Assembly: GCF_029688865.1 (NCBI RefSeq)
Contig: NZ_JARUKV010000007.1
Location: 62,001 to 126,000 of the forward strand
Source: Natronococcus sp. A-GB7
GTDB taxonomy: Archaea > Halobacteriota > Halobacteria > Halobacteriales > Natrialbaceae
DNA length: 64,000 nt
Reading direction: 5' to 3'
The first letter of the stretch is position 1; each line of letters starts with the position of its first letter. Positions 1-8,633 of this stretch are shown piece by piece. The translations under genes and the position numbers were made by a program. The notes under the pieces were generated by a model, which saw nothing but the letters and a program-made list of their open reading frames with translations, was not told the origin of the DNA and ran no database searches.

Positions 1-1310
1 ATGTCGACGCCGTTGGTCCAGTCGAGCAGGAACGTGTGGTCGCCGTCCTCGGTCTTGGTCGGCAGGGTAAACAGGACGAGTGCGCCACCGATGGCGACGA
101 TCGTGTCGGCGTCCTCCGGTGGTGTGATCCCGAGGGTCGGCTCGAGCAGGCTGGCGCCGATCCAGGACAGCGCCATCCCGACGAAGACGACGAGCACCAT
201 CCGTTCCTGGCTGCTCATCGCGCCGAGTCGCTCGAGTTCGCGATCGATCGTCTCGGCGCCGATCGGCAGCTCGTCGAACTGCGGCGACATCGCGAGCCGG
301 GTCACGTAGACGTAGACCGTCGCGAGTCCGACGATCGAGATGGGGACGCCGTAGAGCATCCACTCGGCGAAACCGATCGTCGTCCCGAACAGCTCGCCGG
401 CCTGGCCCGCAAAGAGGATGTTCGGCGGGGTGCCGATGAGCGTCGCGACGCCGCCGACCGAGGCGCCGTACGCGATACACAGCATCAGGGCGACGCCGAA
501 GGAGAACTCTCCCTCGCTGGTATCGATGTCGAGCCCCGTCTCGTCGACGAGATCCGCGGTCTGGTAGATGACCGCCAGCGCGATCGGCACCATCATCATC
601 ACCGTCGCGCTGTTGGAGACCCACATCGAGAGGAACGCGGTCGCGAGCATGAACCCGAGAATGAGCCGCGAGGGTTCGGTACCGACGGCCTTGATCGTCC
701 GCAGGGCGATCCGTCGGTGCAGCCCCCAGCGCTGCATCGCCATCGCGAGGAAAAAGCCACCCATGAAGAGGAAGATCAGCGGGCTGGCGTAGGACGGCGT
801 CGTGTCCGCGACCGGCAGCGCACCCGTCAGCGGAAAGAGGACGATCGGGAGCAGCGACGTCGCCGGGATCGGGATCGCTTCGGACATCCACCAGACCGCG
901 ACCCAGGCGGTGACGGCGGCGACCGCCTGCCCCTCCGGGGTCAGCCCCTCCGGCGTCGGCGAGACGAAGATCGCCGCAAAGAGCAGCGGGCCGAGAACGA
1001 ACCCGATCTTCTGTCGCAGTTCGTAGGTGCCGCCGACGTCGAACGGCGACCGATCGTCGCCGTTAGAGCCGTCGCCGTCGTCTCCACCGCCGAGTCCGCC
1101 GTTATCGGGATCGTCGTTCGGGTCGCGGCCGCCGTCGGTGAACGCCTCCTCGGCGACGCGTCGTTCCGCCGCCGAGAGCCCGTCCAGGTCCTCGGCGATC
1201 GCCCGGCCGTCGAGTCGGAGGTACGCCTTCGTCTGCTCGTTGAGAAACCACAGGTACGCCCAGAACCGCTGTATAGCGAGTTGACACCTGTCGAGGGAGT
1301 TCGATACCAT
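1..1310 (-). CDS. SLC13/DASS-family sodium:anion symporter, C-terminus cut by window edge
   Basis: A membrane carrier of the divalent anion:sodium symporter group, which imports dicarboxylates, sulfate or related anions. The 436 visible codons start at an ATG at 1310. Residues 1-95 are a hydrophilic cytoplasmic leader ending in a Gly/Asp-rich linker, followed by repeated hydrophobic segments. The first DASS signature SNSAT lies at about residues 232-236, and the second SNT-equivalent region reads GTPPNILF further on. Both are the sodium- and substrate-binding loops of this fold. The reading frame is still open at base 1, so the last third is missing. A TATA-like stretch sits 25-33 bases upstream, which fits a leaderless message. 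The substrate cannot be assigned from the sequence. Confidence 0.9.
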   Translation of the reverse strand, partial: MVSNSLDRCQLAIQRFWAYLWFLNEQTKAYLRLDGRAIAEDLDGLSAAERRVAEEAFTDGGRDPNDDPDNGGLGGGDDGDGSNGDDRSPFDVGGTYELRQKIGFVLGPLLFAAIFVSPTPEGLTPEGQAVAAVTAWVAVWWMSEAIPIPATSLLPIVLFPLTGALPVADTTPSYASPLIFLFMGGFFLAMAMQRWGLHRRIALRTIKAVGTEPSRLILGFMLATAFLSMWVSNSATVMMMVPIALAVIYQTADLVDETGLDIDTSEGEFSFGVALMLCIAYGASVGGVATLIGTPPNILFAGQAGELFGTTIGFAEWMLYGVPISIVGLATVYVYVTRLAMSPQFDELPIGAETIDRELERLGAMSSQERMVLVVFVGMALSWIGASLLEPTLGITPPEDADTIVAIGGALVLFTLPTKTEDGDHTFLLDWTNGVD

Positions 1311-1334
1311 CTGCTCGGGCGTTTCGAATCGGGG

Positions 1335-1343
1335 ATTAAAAAA
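1335..1343 (-). promoter_or_regulatory. TATA box of the SLC13 transporter
   Basis: On the minus strand this reads TTTTTTAAT, 25-33 bases before the ATG at 1310. That is the distance expected for a leaderless haloarchaeal promoter. Confidence 0.55.
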
Positions 1344-1467
1344 CGCCGAGATTCGGCCGTCGGGATGTTAACATCGGACAGTTTCGATCGAACGCGGTCG
1401 GACGATTACCCGCGGGTCGACCGGCGCCCGTCGAAACCTACATCTTCGAGCCGGCGGAACTCGAGCC

Positions 1468-1854
1468 GTGCCCCTGCTACAGTTCGACACGACCCGATCG
1501 CTCTCACCCGACGAACGGACGGCGTTCGCAGAGCGGGTGACGGCGATCTACACCGACGAGATGGAGACGACCGCGGGCCACGTCGCGGTGACGATCCGCG
1601 AGCGCGAGCCCTCGGCGATGCACCTCGGCCGCGAGGTCGAGGGGCCGCTGCTCTTTCTCGACGCCGAGATCCGTCGCGGACGCCCGTTCGAGCGCAAGCG
1701 AGCGTTCGCGCTGGCGACTATGGAGTACGCCGGCGACGCCCTCGAGATCCCCGACGAGAACATGAAGGTGGTGTTCACCGAACACGAGGGCGAGGCGATG
1801 ATGGGCGTCGATCGTGTCGGCGGCGAGTGGAACGGGGACGACGGGGACGACTGA
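1468..1854 (+). CDS. Tautomerase-superfamily protein (4-oxalocrotonate tautomerase-like)
   Basis: A 128-residue protein whose mature N-terminus would be Pro-Leu-Leu-Gln-Phe. The catalytic N-terminal proline of tautomerases is therefore present directly after the initiator. The start is a GTG at 1468, chosen because only this start exposes Pro1. The length suits the MIF/5-carboxymethyl-2-hydroxymuconate isomerase-like branch, which is about twice the 60-residue 4-OT monomer. The acidic tail ending in GDDGDD is typical of halophiles. Such enzymes catalyse keto-enol tautomerisation of oxo-acids, but the substrate here is unknown. It stands alone between a divergent transporter and an MFS porter. 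Confidence 0.78.
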   Translation: MPLLQFDTTRSLSPDERTAFAERVTAIYTDEMETTAGHVAVTIREREPSAMHLGREVEGPLLFLDAEIRRGRPFERKRAFALATMEYAGDALEIPDENMKVVFTEHEGEAMMGVDRVGGEWNGDDGDD

Positions 1855-1953
1855 GCGAGGATGGCTGGGGTCGAGACGCGCCGGAACTCGAGAACGCCGC
1901 GCCGTCCGCCGGTTCCGTCACGGTAAAGCGGCCCCGTCGGAAAGGCGCGGTCG

Positions 1954-3150
1954 ATGGATCGGTCCTACTGGCGGACGGTCTCGCTGATCGCGCTCTGGCA
2001 GGTCGCCGCGAGCGTCTGTTACTACACCGTCTTCGCGGCGACGCCCTTCTTCCGCGCGGAGTTCGGCCTCTCCCGGTTTCAGGTCGGGTTCGTCGTCACC
2101 GCTCTGACGCTCGGCTACGCCGTTTTCCTGCTCCCGGTCGGAGCGTTGATCGATCGCTTCGGCGAGTACCGCTCGCTCGTGCTCGGACTCGTCGGACTCG
2201 CCGCGGGCGCGACGTTCGTCGCGGGCGCGCCGTCGGTCGCCCTGCTGCTCGTCGCCGCGTTCTTTCTGGGCTCGACGTACGCGAGCGCGATCCCGGGGAC
2301 GAACAAGGCCGTCTACGACAACGTCGAAGCGGGACGGCAGAACCTCGCGGTCGGGATCAAACAGGTCGGAGTCACCGCCGGCAGCGGGATCAGCGCCCTG
2401 CTCGTGACCGGGCTCGCCGGCGTGCTGTTCTGGCAGGCGGGATTCCTCGTCGCCGCCGGCTTCGGGCTCGTCGTCGCCCTCGTCTTCGCGGTGCTGTACG
2501 ACGGCTCCGGCGGCGGCGGGACCGCCGAGTACCCCGACTTTCGGTCCCTCTCGAGGAACCGGCCGTACCGCTGGCTGGTCGCAGCGGGCTTTTTTCTCGG
2601 CGCGGCGCTGTTCACGACGACCGGCTACACCGTCCTGTTCGTCGAGGAGGAGGTCGGCGCCTCGGTCGCCTTCGGCGGGGTCGTCCTCGCGACGGTCCAG
2701 CTGTTCGGCAGCGCGGGTCGGCTCGCAACCGGCTGGCTGAGCGACGCGCTGCCGGGCGACCCCCAGCGTCGGATCGGATCGATCCTGATCGTCCAGGCGC
2801 TCGCCAGCGCCGTCCTGTTCGCGGTCGTCGCCGCGACCTCGAGTCCGATCGGCTCGGCGGTCGCGTTCGCGGCGCTGGGCTTTTTCGTCCTCGGGAACAC
2901 GGGCGTCTACTACTCCTGTATGGCGACGCTGGTCGGGAGCGAGGAGATGGGCGGGGCGACCGCGGGCGGGCAGCTCGCGCTGGTCGCCGGCTCGATCGTC
3001 GCTCCGCCCGCCTTCGGCTACCTCGCCGATGTCGTCGGCTACCGGGCCTCGTGGTGGCTGCTCGGCGCCGGCTGCGTCGTCGCCGCGGGGCTGCTGGTCG
3101 TCGCGGTCCGGAGCGATCCCCCCGTCGACGACCCCGCGATGGACGATTGA
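1954..3150 (+). CDS. Major facilitator superfamily (MFS) transporter
   Basis: A 398-residue, 12-helix secondary transporter. The N-terminal half has the usual A-motif-like loop after helix 2 (GALIDRFGEYRS, about residues 62-73). A short cytoplasmic loop with GSGGGGTAEYPD separates the two six-helix halves, and the second-half loop carries GRLATGWLSDALPGDPQRR. The overall pattern resembles nitrate/oxalate-formate-type MFS members, but no substrate residue is diagnostic. It lies 68 bases before a UspA gene on the same strand. Confidence 0.88.
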   Translation: MDRSYWRTVSLIALWQVAASVCYYTVFAATPFFRAEFGLSRFQVGFVVTALTLGYAVFLLPVGALIDRFGEYRSLVLGLVGLAAGATFVAGAPSVALLLVAAFFLGSTYASAIPGTNKAVYDNVEAGRQNLAVGIKQVGVTAGSGISALLVTGLAGVLFWQAGFLVAAGFGLVVALVFAVLYDGSGGGGTAEYPDFRSLSRNRPYRWLVAAGFFLGAALFTTTGYTVLFVEEEVGASVAFGGVVLATVQLFGSAGRLATGWLSDALPGDPQRRIGSILIVQALASAVLFAVVAATSSPIGSAVAFAALGFFVLGNTGVYYSCMATLVGSEEMGGATAGGQLALVAGSIVAPPAFGYLADVVGYRASWWLLGAGCVVAAGLLVVAVRSDPPVDDPAMDD

Positions 3151-3217
3151 GACGGATTCCCGTACGATCCGAGTCGAAGAACGAACCACTATGAACTCGG
3201 CGGGCGAACCCCCGTCC

Positions 3218-3691
3218 ATGTACCGCGTTCTGCTGCCGATCGACGACAGCGAGGCCCGTGCCCGCGCACAGGCCCAGGCCGTCCTCGAGTTGCCCCGCGC
3301 CAGCGACGAGATCACGGTCGACGTCCTCCACGTCCACGAGGAGGTGTCGGGGCCCGACGCCGAGTGGGCCGCGGGCGGGTTCTCCGAGGAGTACGCCGAA
3401 CAGATGGACGAGAACCTTCGGAATCGGACGAAACTGCCCGACGCCGCCGAGGTCGTCACGGCGCTGCTCGAGGAAGGTGGCGTCGACTACGAGGTCCACG
3501 AGTCGGTCGGTAAGCCCGCCGAGACGATCCTCGCGGCCGCGAGCGAGCGCGACAGCGACGCGATCGTCATCGGGATCCAGAAACGCTCGCCCGTCGGGAA
3601 GGTGCTGTTCGGCAGCGTCGCTCAGGGCGTAATTCTCGACAGCGATCGTCCGGTGACGACCGTTCCCGCGGCCGAAGAAACGGAGACGTAG
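3218..3691 (+). CDS. Universal stress protein (UspA family)
   Basis: A 157-residue single-domain Usp. It begins MYRVLLPIDDS, the first strand of the fold. It carries the nucleotide-binding C-terminal signature GIQKRSPVGKVLFGSVAQGVI, a variant of the G-2x-G-9x-G-S/T pattern, at about residues 122-142. I chose the ATG at 3218 because it begins the conserved domain. An in-frame ATG at 3191 would add nine residues. It follows the MFS gene closely and may be co-transcribed with it. Usp proteins bind ATP or AMP and are general stress or regulatory proteins; a specific partner cannot be inferred. Confidence 0.9.
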   Translation: MYRVLLPIDDSEARARAQAQAVLELPRASDEITVDVLHVHEEVSGPDAEWAAGGFSEEYAEQMDENLRNRTKLPDAAEVVTALLEEGGVDYEVHESVGKPAETILAAASERDSDAIVIGIQKRSPVGKVLFGSVAQGVILDSDRPVTTVPAAEETET

Positions 3692-3709
3692 CGTCCGGTA
3701 CGAGAGTCC

Positions 3710-4435
3710 CTACCAGTGGGCGTCTTCGGCGTTCGTTCGCGTCTCGTCTCCCGTCGATCCCCACGGGTCGTCGTCTCGATCGGCCGGCTCGGGCTCGGAA
3801 CCGGGACGGTTCTCGAGGTAGACCCGGGCGTACGACAGTTGGACGATCGGCGAGACGATCGCCGTAACGACGGCACTGATGGCGGCGACGACGGCAACCG
3901 ATTCGAACAGCGCGCCGACGATTCCGGCGACGATCCCCGTCGAGAACAGAGCCACGAACGCGAGCACGGAGATCCCGAGCAGTTTCAGCAGGTTCCCCTT
4001 AGCGACGCTCCAACTCGTCCCGAGCCCGTCGAACGCGTTCTCGTCGTCGATGACGATAGCGGGGAAGGCAAGCGAGAGCCGAATCGCGAGGTAGATCCCG
4101 GGGAGGATCAACAGGAGAAGCCCGATCGTGACCGCCACGAAGTAGATCAGCGTCGCGCCGACCAGCGACAGCAGCCGTCCGAGGACGTGGTCGATCTCGT
4201 CGCCGATCGACGTCGCCCTGTCCCGGACTTCGGCGTACGCGAACCGGTGGGCGATCGCGTCCGCGACGATGAGCAACAGGAATCCTAGCAGCCCGAACAG
4301 GAACGACACCTCTCCTAGCCCGTCGACGAGCCCGACGACCAGGAACAGGAGCATTAGCTCCGGGTTGCGTTTGAGCCACCCGAACGCCTCGGCCATCGTG
4401 TCGACGGAGTTCTTTCGCTGGGGCCTCGTTGTCAT
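3710..4435 (-). CDS. Haloarchaeal multi-pass membrane protein
   Basis: A 241-residue integral membrane protein with five or six predicted helices. It has the long hydrophobic paired segments and the central FPAIVIDDENAFDGLGTSW stretch seen in the DUF7847/glycerophosphodiesterase-membrane-domain-like proteins of haloarchaea. The C-terminal 35 residues are acidic and polar. The longer reading frame upstream (to 4531) is rejected. The ATG at 4435 (MTTRPQRKNS) lies the right distance from a strong TATA box, and the extra residues are basic and low-complexity. Function unknown; the family name is tentative. Confidence 0.75.
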   Translation of the reverse strand: MTTRPQRKNSVDTMAEAFGWLKRNPELMLLFLVVGLVDGLGEVSFLFGLLGFLLLIVADAIAHRFAYAEVRDRATSIGDEIDHVLGRLLSLVGATLIYFVAVTIGLLLLILPGIYLAIRLSLAFPAIVIDDENAFDGLGTSWSVAKGNLLKLLGISVLAFVALFSTGIVAGIVGALFESVAVVAAISAVVTAIVSPIVQLSYARVYLENRPGSEPEPADRDDDPWGSTGDETRTNAEDAHW

Positions 4436-4456
4436 CGACCCTGCATTTCTACGTAC

Positions 4457-4464
4457 TTTATAAA
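4457..4464 (-). promoter_or_regulatory. TATA box of the membrane protein at 3710-4435
   Basis: TTTATAAA, 22-29 bases upstream of the ATG at 4435, within a short AT-rich island. It supports the downstream start and leaderless transcription. Confidence 0.65.
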
Positions 4465-4580
4465 AATCGTATGGTCGCCAGAACGAGTCCCGTGTCGGGA
4501 GCGCTCTCGAGCGGCGTTCCCGACCTCGCACCGGAGTCGAAGGGAACCCGACGTCCGGACCCGCGGAGCTCGCCAGGGGC

Positions 4581-5729
4581 CTACCGCAGACAGGCCGCGA
4601 CGACCTCGAGCATCCCCTCGCCCTGGACCTCGTCGGCGAACAGCGGCACTCGACGAACGTCGGTCCCTCGGAACAGCTCCTGGGCCTCCGTGAGCGCCGA
4701 CTGCTGGACGTCCCACCGTCGCTGGCAGAACTCGCAGCTCTCGAGGTCGGGCTGGAGGAAGTCGCCCTCGACGTCGTCGGTGACGTCGGAGAGGGGTTCC
4801 ATCACGCGGTTGACGACCACGGTACCGACCGGAATCCCGAACTCCTCGAGCTGTTCGCGCAGCCGTTTGGACTCGAGGACGCTCATCTCCTCGGGAACCA
4901 GCACGATCCGGAAGTCCGTCCGTGCGGGATCCCGCAGGGCGGCACGCAGGCGCTCGATGCGCTCGCGGAGCTCTTCGAGGTTCTCGAGGTCGGGCTCCTC
5001 GTCGGGCATCTCCTCGCCGCCGAACATCCCCTTCATCCCGTCGAGCATCCCGCCGATCCGCTGGCGGAATTTCATGATCCGACCCATCATCGTGTCCATG
5101 AGTTCGGGAAGCTGGAGCAGGCGCAGGGTGTGGCCCGTCGGCGCCGTGTCGACGACGACGCGCTCGAACCGATCGTCGTCCAGGTACTCGAGCAGAAGCT
5201 GCATCGCGGCGGCCTCGTCGGAACCCGGCATCGGCCCGCCCAGCAGCGACTCCATCGGGGAGTCCTCGCCGAACATCCCCTCGAGGCCGCCGAACATGCC
5301 GCCCTCCCCCTGTGCCTGCGCCTGGGCGGCGAAGCCGGCGTCCTCGACCGCGGCCTCGGGGTCGATCTCGGCGGCGTACAGCGGGACGTCCTCGCGGATC
5401 CGGGCCGGCTCCGACGGGATCTCCGTCTCGTAGGTGTCCGACAGCGAGTGGGCCGGATCGGTCGAGACCACGAGCGTCGAGACGCCCCCACGGGCGCTGT
5501 CGAGTGCCGTCGCGGCCGCCATCGTCGTCTTCCCGACGCCTCCCTTCCCGCCGTAGAGCACGTAGTCCGGGCCCTCGATGTCGTCGTCGGACGGGCGAAC
5601 GGAGATCGTTTCCTCGTCCTCACCGACCGACTCCGTCGGTGTCACTTCGATCGTGTGGTCCCCGTCGTCGGTGCCCCCTGCGCCGCCTTCGTCCGCCTCG
5701 TCGACCGGCTCGACGTCGATTCCGCTCAT
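4581..5729 (-). CDS. ArsA/Get3-family ATPase
   Basis: A 382-residue P-loop ATPase of the SIMIBI class. An acidic 50-residue leader precedes the deviant Walker A GGKGGVGKTT (residues 60-69). Switch II, DTAPTGHTLRLLQLP, is at 194-208. A CxxC pair (CEFC, 332-335) matches the zinc-mediated dimer site of Get3/TRC40. The helical substrate region is unusually Met/Gly-rich: GGMFGGLEGMFGEDSPM near 143-159 and a second run MLDGMKGMFGGEEM near 228-241. This fits a groove that binds tail-anchored membrane helices. Known haloarchaeal Get3 proteins are single-domain dimers. No arsenite operon is nearby, so membrane-protein targeting is more likely than arsenite efflux. Confidence 0.88.
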   Translation of the reverse strand: MSGIDVEPVDEADEGGAGGTDDGDHTIEVTPTESVGEDEETISVRPSDDDIEGPDYVLYGGKGGVGKTTMAAATALDSARGGVSTLVVSTDPAHSLSDTYETEIPSEPARIREDVPLYAAEIDPEAAVEDAGFAAQAQAQGEGGMFGGLEGMFGEDSPMESLLGGPMPGSDEAAAMQLLLEYLDDDRFERVVVDTAPTGHTLRLLQLPELMDTMMGRIMKFRQRIGGMLDGMKGMFGGEEMPDEEPDLENLEELRERIERLRAALRDPARTDFRIVLVPEEMSVLESKRLREQLEEFGIPVGTVVVNRVMEPLSDVTDDVEGDFLQPDLESCEFCQRRWDVQQSALTEAQELFRGTDVRRVPLFADEVQGEGMLEVVAACLR

Positions 5730-5856
5730 GCGGACCGGTTTCCGGTGCGCACACGAGTACCCGTCGGTCTCGAGTCGGAGGTGGCGTCAGTCGAATCGAT
5801 GTTGCATGATACTAACACGCAGCACTCGATATAAGGTGTTGAGAGTATCCTTATCT

Positions 5857-5863
5857 GTATATT
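5857..5863 (+). promoter_or_regulatory. TATA-like box before the small zinc-finger gene
   Basis: GTATATT, 21-27 bases before the ATG at 5884, in an AT-rich 50-base stretch. It supports the first ATG and a leaderless message. Confidence 0.45.
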
Positions 5864-5883
5864 CATATTAGTATCAGCATTTA

Positions 5884-6198
5884 ATGCCGATGACAGCGTC
5901 GGAACACGTGTCCGAAGCCGGTGGTGGCGCTTCGAACGTCCCGATCATGAACGCACAACTCGCCGAACCGCGATCCGAGGAATCGACCACGAACGACCTT
6001 CCGTTCCCCTACGACGGCGACGAACGGGGACTGACCCTTCCGCAGGCGAACGCCCGCGGCGTCCTCCGACCCGACGACCCGTCCGGTGCGGTCGGCGCTG
6101 CCGGTTCGACGGACTGTCCCGACTGCGGCGGCGAAACCGTCAACGGTGCGGGACTGTTCGCGTGTGCGGACTGCGCCTGGAACGGCTCCCTACGGTAG
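5884..6198 (+). CDS. Small zinc-ribbon protein, haloarchaeal
   Basis: A 104-residue protein with a low-complexity polar N-terminus. Its C-terminal zinc finger is built from CPDCGG (about 79-84) and CADC (about 94-97), the CPxCG-type pair common in haloarchaeal small proteins. The remainder has no recognisable domain. The start at 5884 follows a TATA-like box, and an in-frame ATG at 5947 (MNAQLAEP) is an alternative. It stands alone between divergent and convergent neighbours. No function can be assigned; such proteins may bind nucleic acid or protein partners. Confidence 0.7.
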   Translation: MPMTASEHVSEAGGGASNVPIMNAQLAEPRSEESTTNDLPFPYDGDERGLTLPQANARGVLRPDDPSGAVGAAGSTDCPDCGGETVNGAGLFACADCAWNGSLR

Positions 6199-6299
6199 AC
6201 GACTGAGCTTTCTCTGCGATGCTCGAACCCTCGAGCGGCGGCTACGAGAGGCGACTATCTTGACTATTTTGTAATAGGTAAGTTAGATAGAACAGGTCG

Positions 6300-7400
6300 C
6301 TATTCGAAGTACGCCGCGAGCCGTTCCGCAGCTTCCGAGACGCGGGGCGTGACGAGGGCGAAGCGGAGCCACTCCGATCGCGAGTCACCGAACGCCTCGC
6401 CGGGCATCCCCGCGACGCCGGCCTCGTCGATCAGCCGCTCGACGTTCTCGAGGGTTCCCGGATACCCCTCGAAGCGGGCCATCACGTAGAACGAGCCCTG
6501 GGGCGTGGTGTAGTCGGCGCCCGCGGCCTCGAGCGCGTCGGTGAACGTCTCGACGCGCTCGGCTAGCAGCTCCCGACTTCGCTCGTAGTACTCCGGCTCG
6601 GTCTCCCGGAGCGCCCGCAGAACCGCGTACTGCGAGGGGCGGCTGCCGGCGACGTTGACCAGCATGTGGCGGCTCTTGGCGTTCTCGACGAGCTCCGGGG
6701 GAAAGATCGCGTACCCCACGCGGAATCCAGTGATCGCCATCGACTTCGAGAAGGCGTTGGTGACGATCCGGTGGTCGGAGTCGACCCCGAGCGCGCTGGA
6801 GAACCTGCCCGAGAGGTCGAAGTGGTCGTACACCTCGTCGCTGACGAGGAGGGCGTCGTTCTCCTCGGCGATGGCGACGAGTTCCCGAATCGTCTCCTCG
6901 GGATAGACCGCCCCCGTCGGGTTGTTCGGCGAGTTGACGACGATCGCGGCGGTCTCCTCGCTCGCCGCTTCGCGGACGTCGGCCGGATCGAGCTGCCCCG
7001 CATCGTCGGCGGCCACGAACCGCTGACGGCCGCCGAGCATCGTCGTCTTCCCGGGGTAGTAGGGGTAGACGGGATCGGTCAGCACGATCTCGTCACCGCG
7101 GTCGCGCTCGAGCGCGCGGGCCATCGCGAGGTAGTTCGCCTCGCCGGCGCCGTTGGTGACGACGACCTGCTCTGCGTCGACGTTCCGTCGGGCGGCGATC
7201 TCCTCGCGCAGCTCTCGCAGCCCCTCGCTGGGCGGGTACTGGAACTGGTCGGGCTCGAGGTCGGCGTACTCGTGCAGTCCCTCGCGCAGCGCCTCCGGGG
7301 GCTCCCAGTCGGGGTTCCCGCTGACCATGTCGATGACGTCCCGGTCGGCCCGGTCGGCGTACTGCATCACGCGAAAGAACAGCGGCGTCTCGTACTCCAT
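6300..7400 (-). CDS. Pyridoxal-phosphate aminotransferase, class I/II (aspartate aminotransferase-like)
   Basis: A 366-residue fold-type I aminotransferase. It has the substrate-loop motif NSPNNPTG (156-163), the cofactor aspartate in SDEVYDHF, and the Schiff-base lysine in NAFSKSMAITGFRVGY (Lys about 219). An Arg near the C-terminus (WLRFALV) would bind the substrate carboxylate. It probably interconverts an amino acid and 2-oxo-acid with glutamate; aspartate is the commonest annotation for this group. I use the ATG at 7400 (MEYETPLFF). An in-frame ATG at 7424 would add eight residues. It is divergent from the CinA-like gene. Confidence 0.87.
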   Translation of the reverse strand: MEYETPLFFRVMQYADRADRDVIDMVSGNPDWEPPEALREGLHEYADLEPDQFQYPPSEGLRELREEIAARRNVDAEQVVVTNGAGEANYLAMARALERDRGDEIVLTDPVYPYYPGKTTMLGGRQRFVAADDAGQLDPADVREAASEETAAIVVNSPNNPTGAVYPEETIRELVAIAEENDALLVSDEVYDHFDLSGRFSSALGVDSDHRIVTNAFSKSMAITGFRVGYAIFPPELVENAKSRHMLVNVAGSRPSQYAVLRALRETEPEYYERSRELLAERVETFTDALEAAGADYTTPQGSFYVMARFEGYPGTLENVERLIDEAGVAGMPGEAFGDSRSEWLRFALVTPRVSEAAERLAAYFE

Positions 7401-7523
7401 GCGGCCCACTGAGTGCTCGCACATCGTCGTTCTTTCGTCGCGCGCTCGAGGTCCACTCTCGAGCGAGGATGTCCCGGCGGCGCAATCCTGACTTTGAAAC
7501 GCGCTCGGCGCCTCGGATCGGAT

Positions 7524-8042
7524 ATGAACGACGACATCGACCGCGAACTCCCGATGGACGTCGCCGACAGGATGCGGGACGCCGGCGACAGCCTCGCCGT
7601 CGCTGAGTCCTGTACGGGCGGGCTGATCGGCGCGGCGATCACCGCAGTTCCGGGGGCCAGCGACTACTTCGACTCGGGGCTGACGACCTACGCCTACGAC
7701 GCTAAACGGCGCCACCTCGGAGTCAGCCGCGAGGCCCTGGACGAACACGGCGCCGTCTCGGAGCCGGTCGCCCGCGAGATGGCCCAGGGGATCCGCGACG
7801 TCACCGACGCAACGTGGGGCGTCGCGACGACCGGCGTCGCTGGGCCCACCGGCGGTACCGAGGACGACCCGGTCGGAACGGTCTACATCGGGATCGCCTA
7901 CGCCGGCCCGTGGGGGACCCAGTCCTCGTTCGCGACCGTCTCCCGGTACGTGTTCGACGGCGACCGCGCGACGGTGCGAGCGAAGACCGTCGACCGGGCG
8001 CTCGAGGACCTGCTCGCCGCCGTCGCGGAAGTGCGGGGGTAG
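7524..8042 (+). CDS. CinA C-terminal domain amidase (NMN deamidase-like)
   Basis: A 172-residue stand-alone CinA C-terminal domain. This family hydrolyses nicotinamide mononucleotide to nicotinic acid mononucleotide in pyridine-nucleotide salvage. The family signatures are VAESCTGGLIGAAIT (about 26-40), with the nucleophilic serine, and GVATTGVAGPTGGTEDDPVGTVY. The ATG at 7524 begins MNDDIDRELP. There is no N-terminal molybdopterin-binding-like half, so it is the short archaeal form. It is followed by a membrane hydrolase on the same strand. Confidence 0.88.
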   Translation: MNDDIDRELPMDVADRMRDAGDSLAVAESCTGGLIGAAITAVPGASDYFDSGLTTYAYDAKRRHLGVSREALDEHGAVSEPVAREMAQGIRDVTDATWGVATTGVAGPTGGTEDDPVGTVYIGIAYAGPWGTQSSFATVSRYVFDGDRATVRAKTVDRALEDLLAAVAEVRG

Positions 8043-8144
8043 CGATCGCGCGGCGAGCGGGACGCGGTGAACCGCGACGAATTCTCACCGACGCTGACCG
8101 TCCTCGAGAGAAAACTATTCGAGGGTCCCCCCGCGACGTCCCCC

Positions 8145-8630
8145 ATGAACAAGCGGGGTCACGTGCTCAACGCCGTCCTGTTGAGCGTCGGGCTCGGAAT
8201 TTTGCTCGAGCCCGCGGGGGATCTAGGGACCCTCGAGTCCGTCGTCGCGATCACGGTCCCGGTGACGCTGGGTGCACTGTTTCCGGACGTCGACACCGCG
8301 TTCGGCCGCCACCGCAAGACGCTGCACAACCTCCCCGTGCTGGCGCTGTTCGTCGCCTTTCCGTTCGTCTTCGGCAACCTCCACTACGTCTGGATCGGCG
8401 TCCTGACCCACTACGTCCTCGACGTCACGGGTAGCAGACGCGGCATCGCGCTGTTTTACCCGCTCTCGAGCCGGGAGTTCGACCTGCCGACCGGGGTCCC
8501 GGTCAGCAGCGGCCGGACGGACCTGGTCACGGTGCTCGTGACGGGGCTCGAGCTCGCCGTCGCCGTCCTCCTGCTCTACGAACTTCCCCGTCGCGGGTTC
8601 GACGTCGCGGAGCTCGGTATCTGGCTGTAA
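8145..8630 (+). CDS. YdjM-like membrane-bound metal-dependent hydrolase
   Basis: A 161-residue integral membrane protein with four hydrophobic segments. It carries histidine/aspartate motifs characteristic of the YdjM/LexA-regulated inner-membrane hydrolase family: FPDVDTAFGRHRKTLHN and LTHYVLDVTGSRRGIALFYP. The motifs suggest a metal site near the membrane surface. The ATG at 8145 (MNKRGHVLN) starts directly at the conserved first helix. A GTG start at 8067 would add a polar leader and is less likely. Substrate unknown. Confidence 0.78.
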   Translation: MNKRGHVLNAVLLSVGLGILLEPAGDLGTLESVVAITVPVTLGALFPDVDTAFGRHRKTLHNLPVLALFVAFPFVFGNLHYVWIGVLTHYVLDVTGSRRGIALFYPLSSREFDLPTGVPVSSGRTDLVTVLVTGLELAVAVLLLYELPRRGFDVAELGIWL

Positions 8631-8633
8631 GAA

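Noticed and set aside
36-3194. A 1052-codon plus-strand frame over three genes
   Set aside because: Arg/Asp-rich low-complexity text is typical of GC-rich antisense or off-frame reading; the real SLC13, tautomerase and MFS genes explain the DNA.
4581-5729. Arsenite efflux ATPase ArsA
   Set aside because: A single P-loop domain, a Get3-type CxxC and no arsB/arsR neighbours favour a Get3 role.
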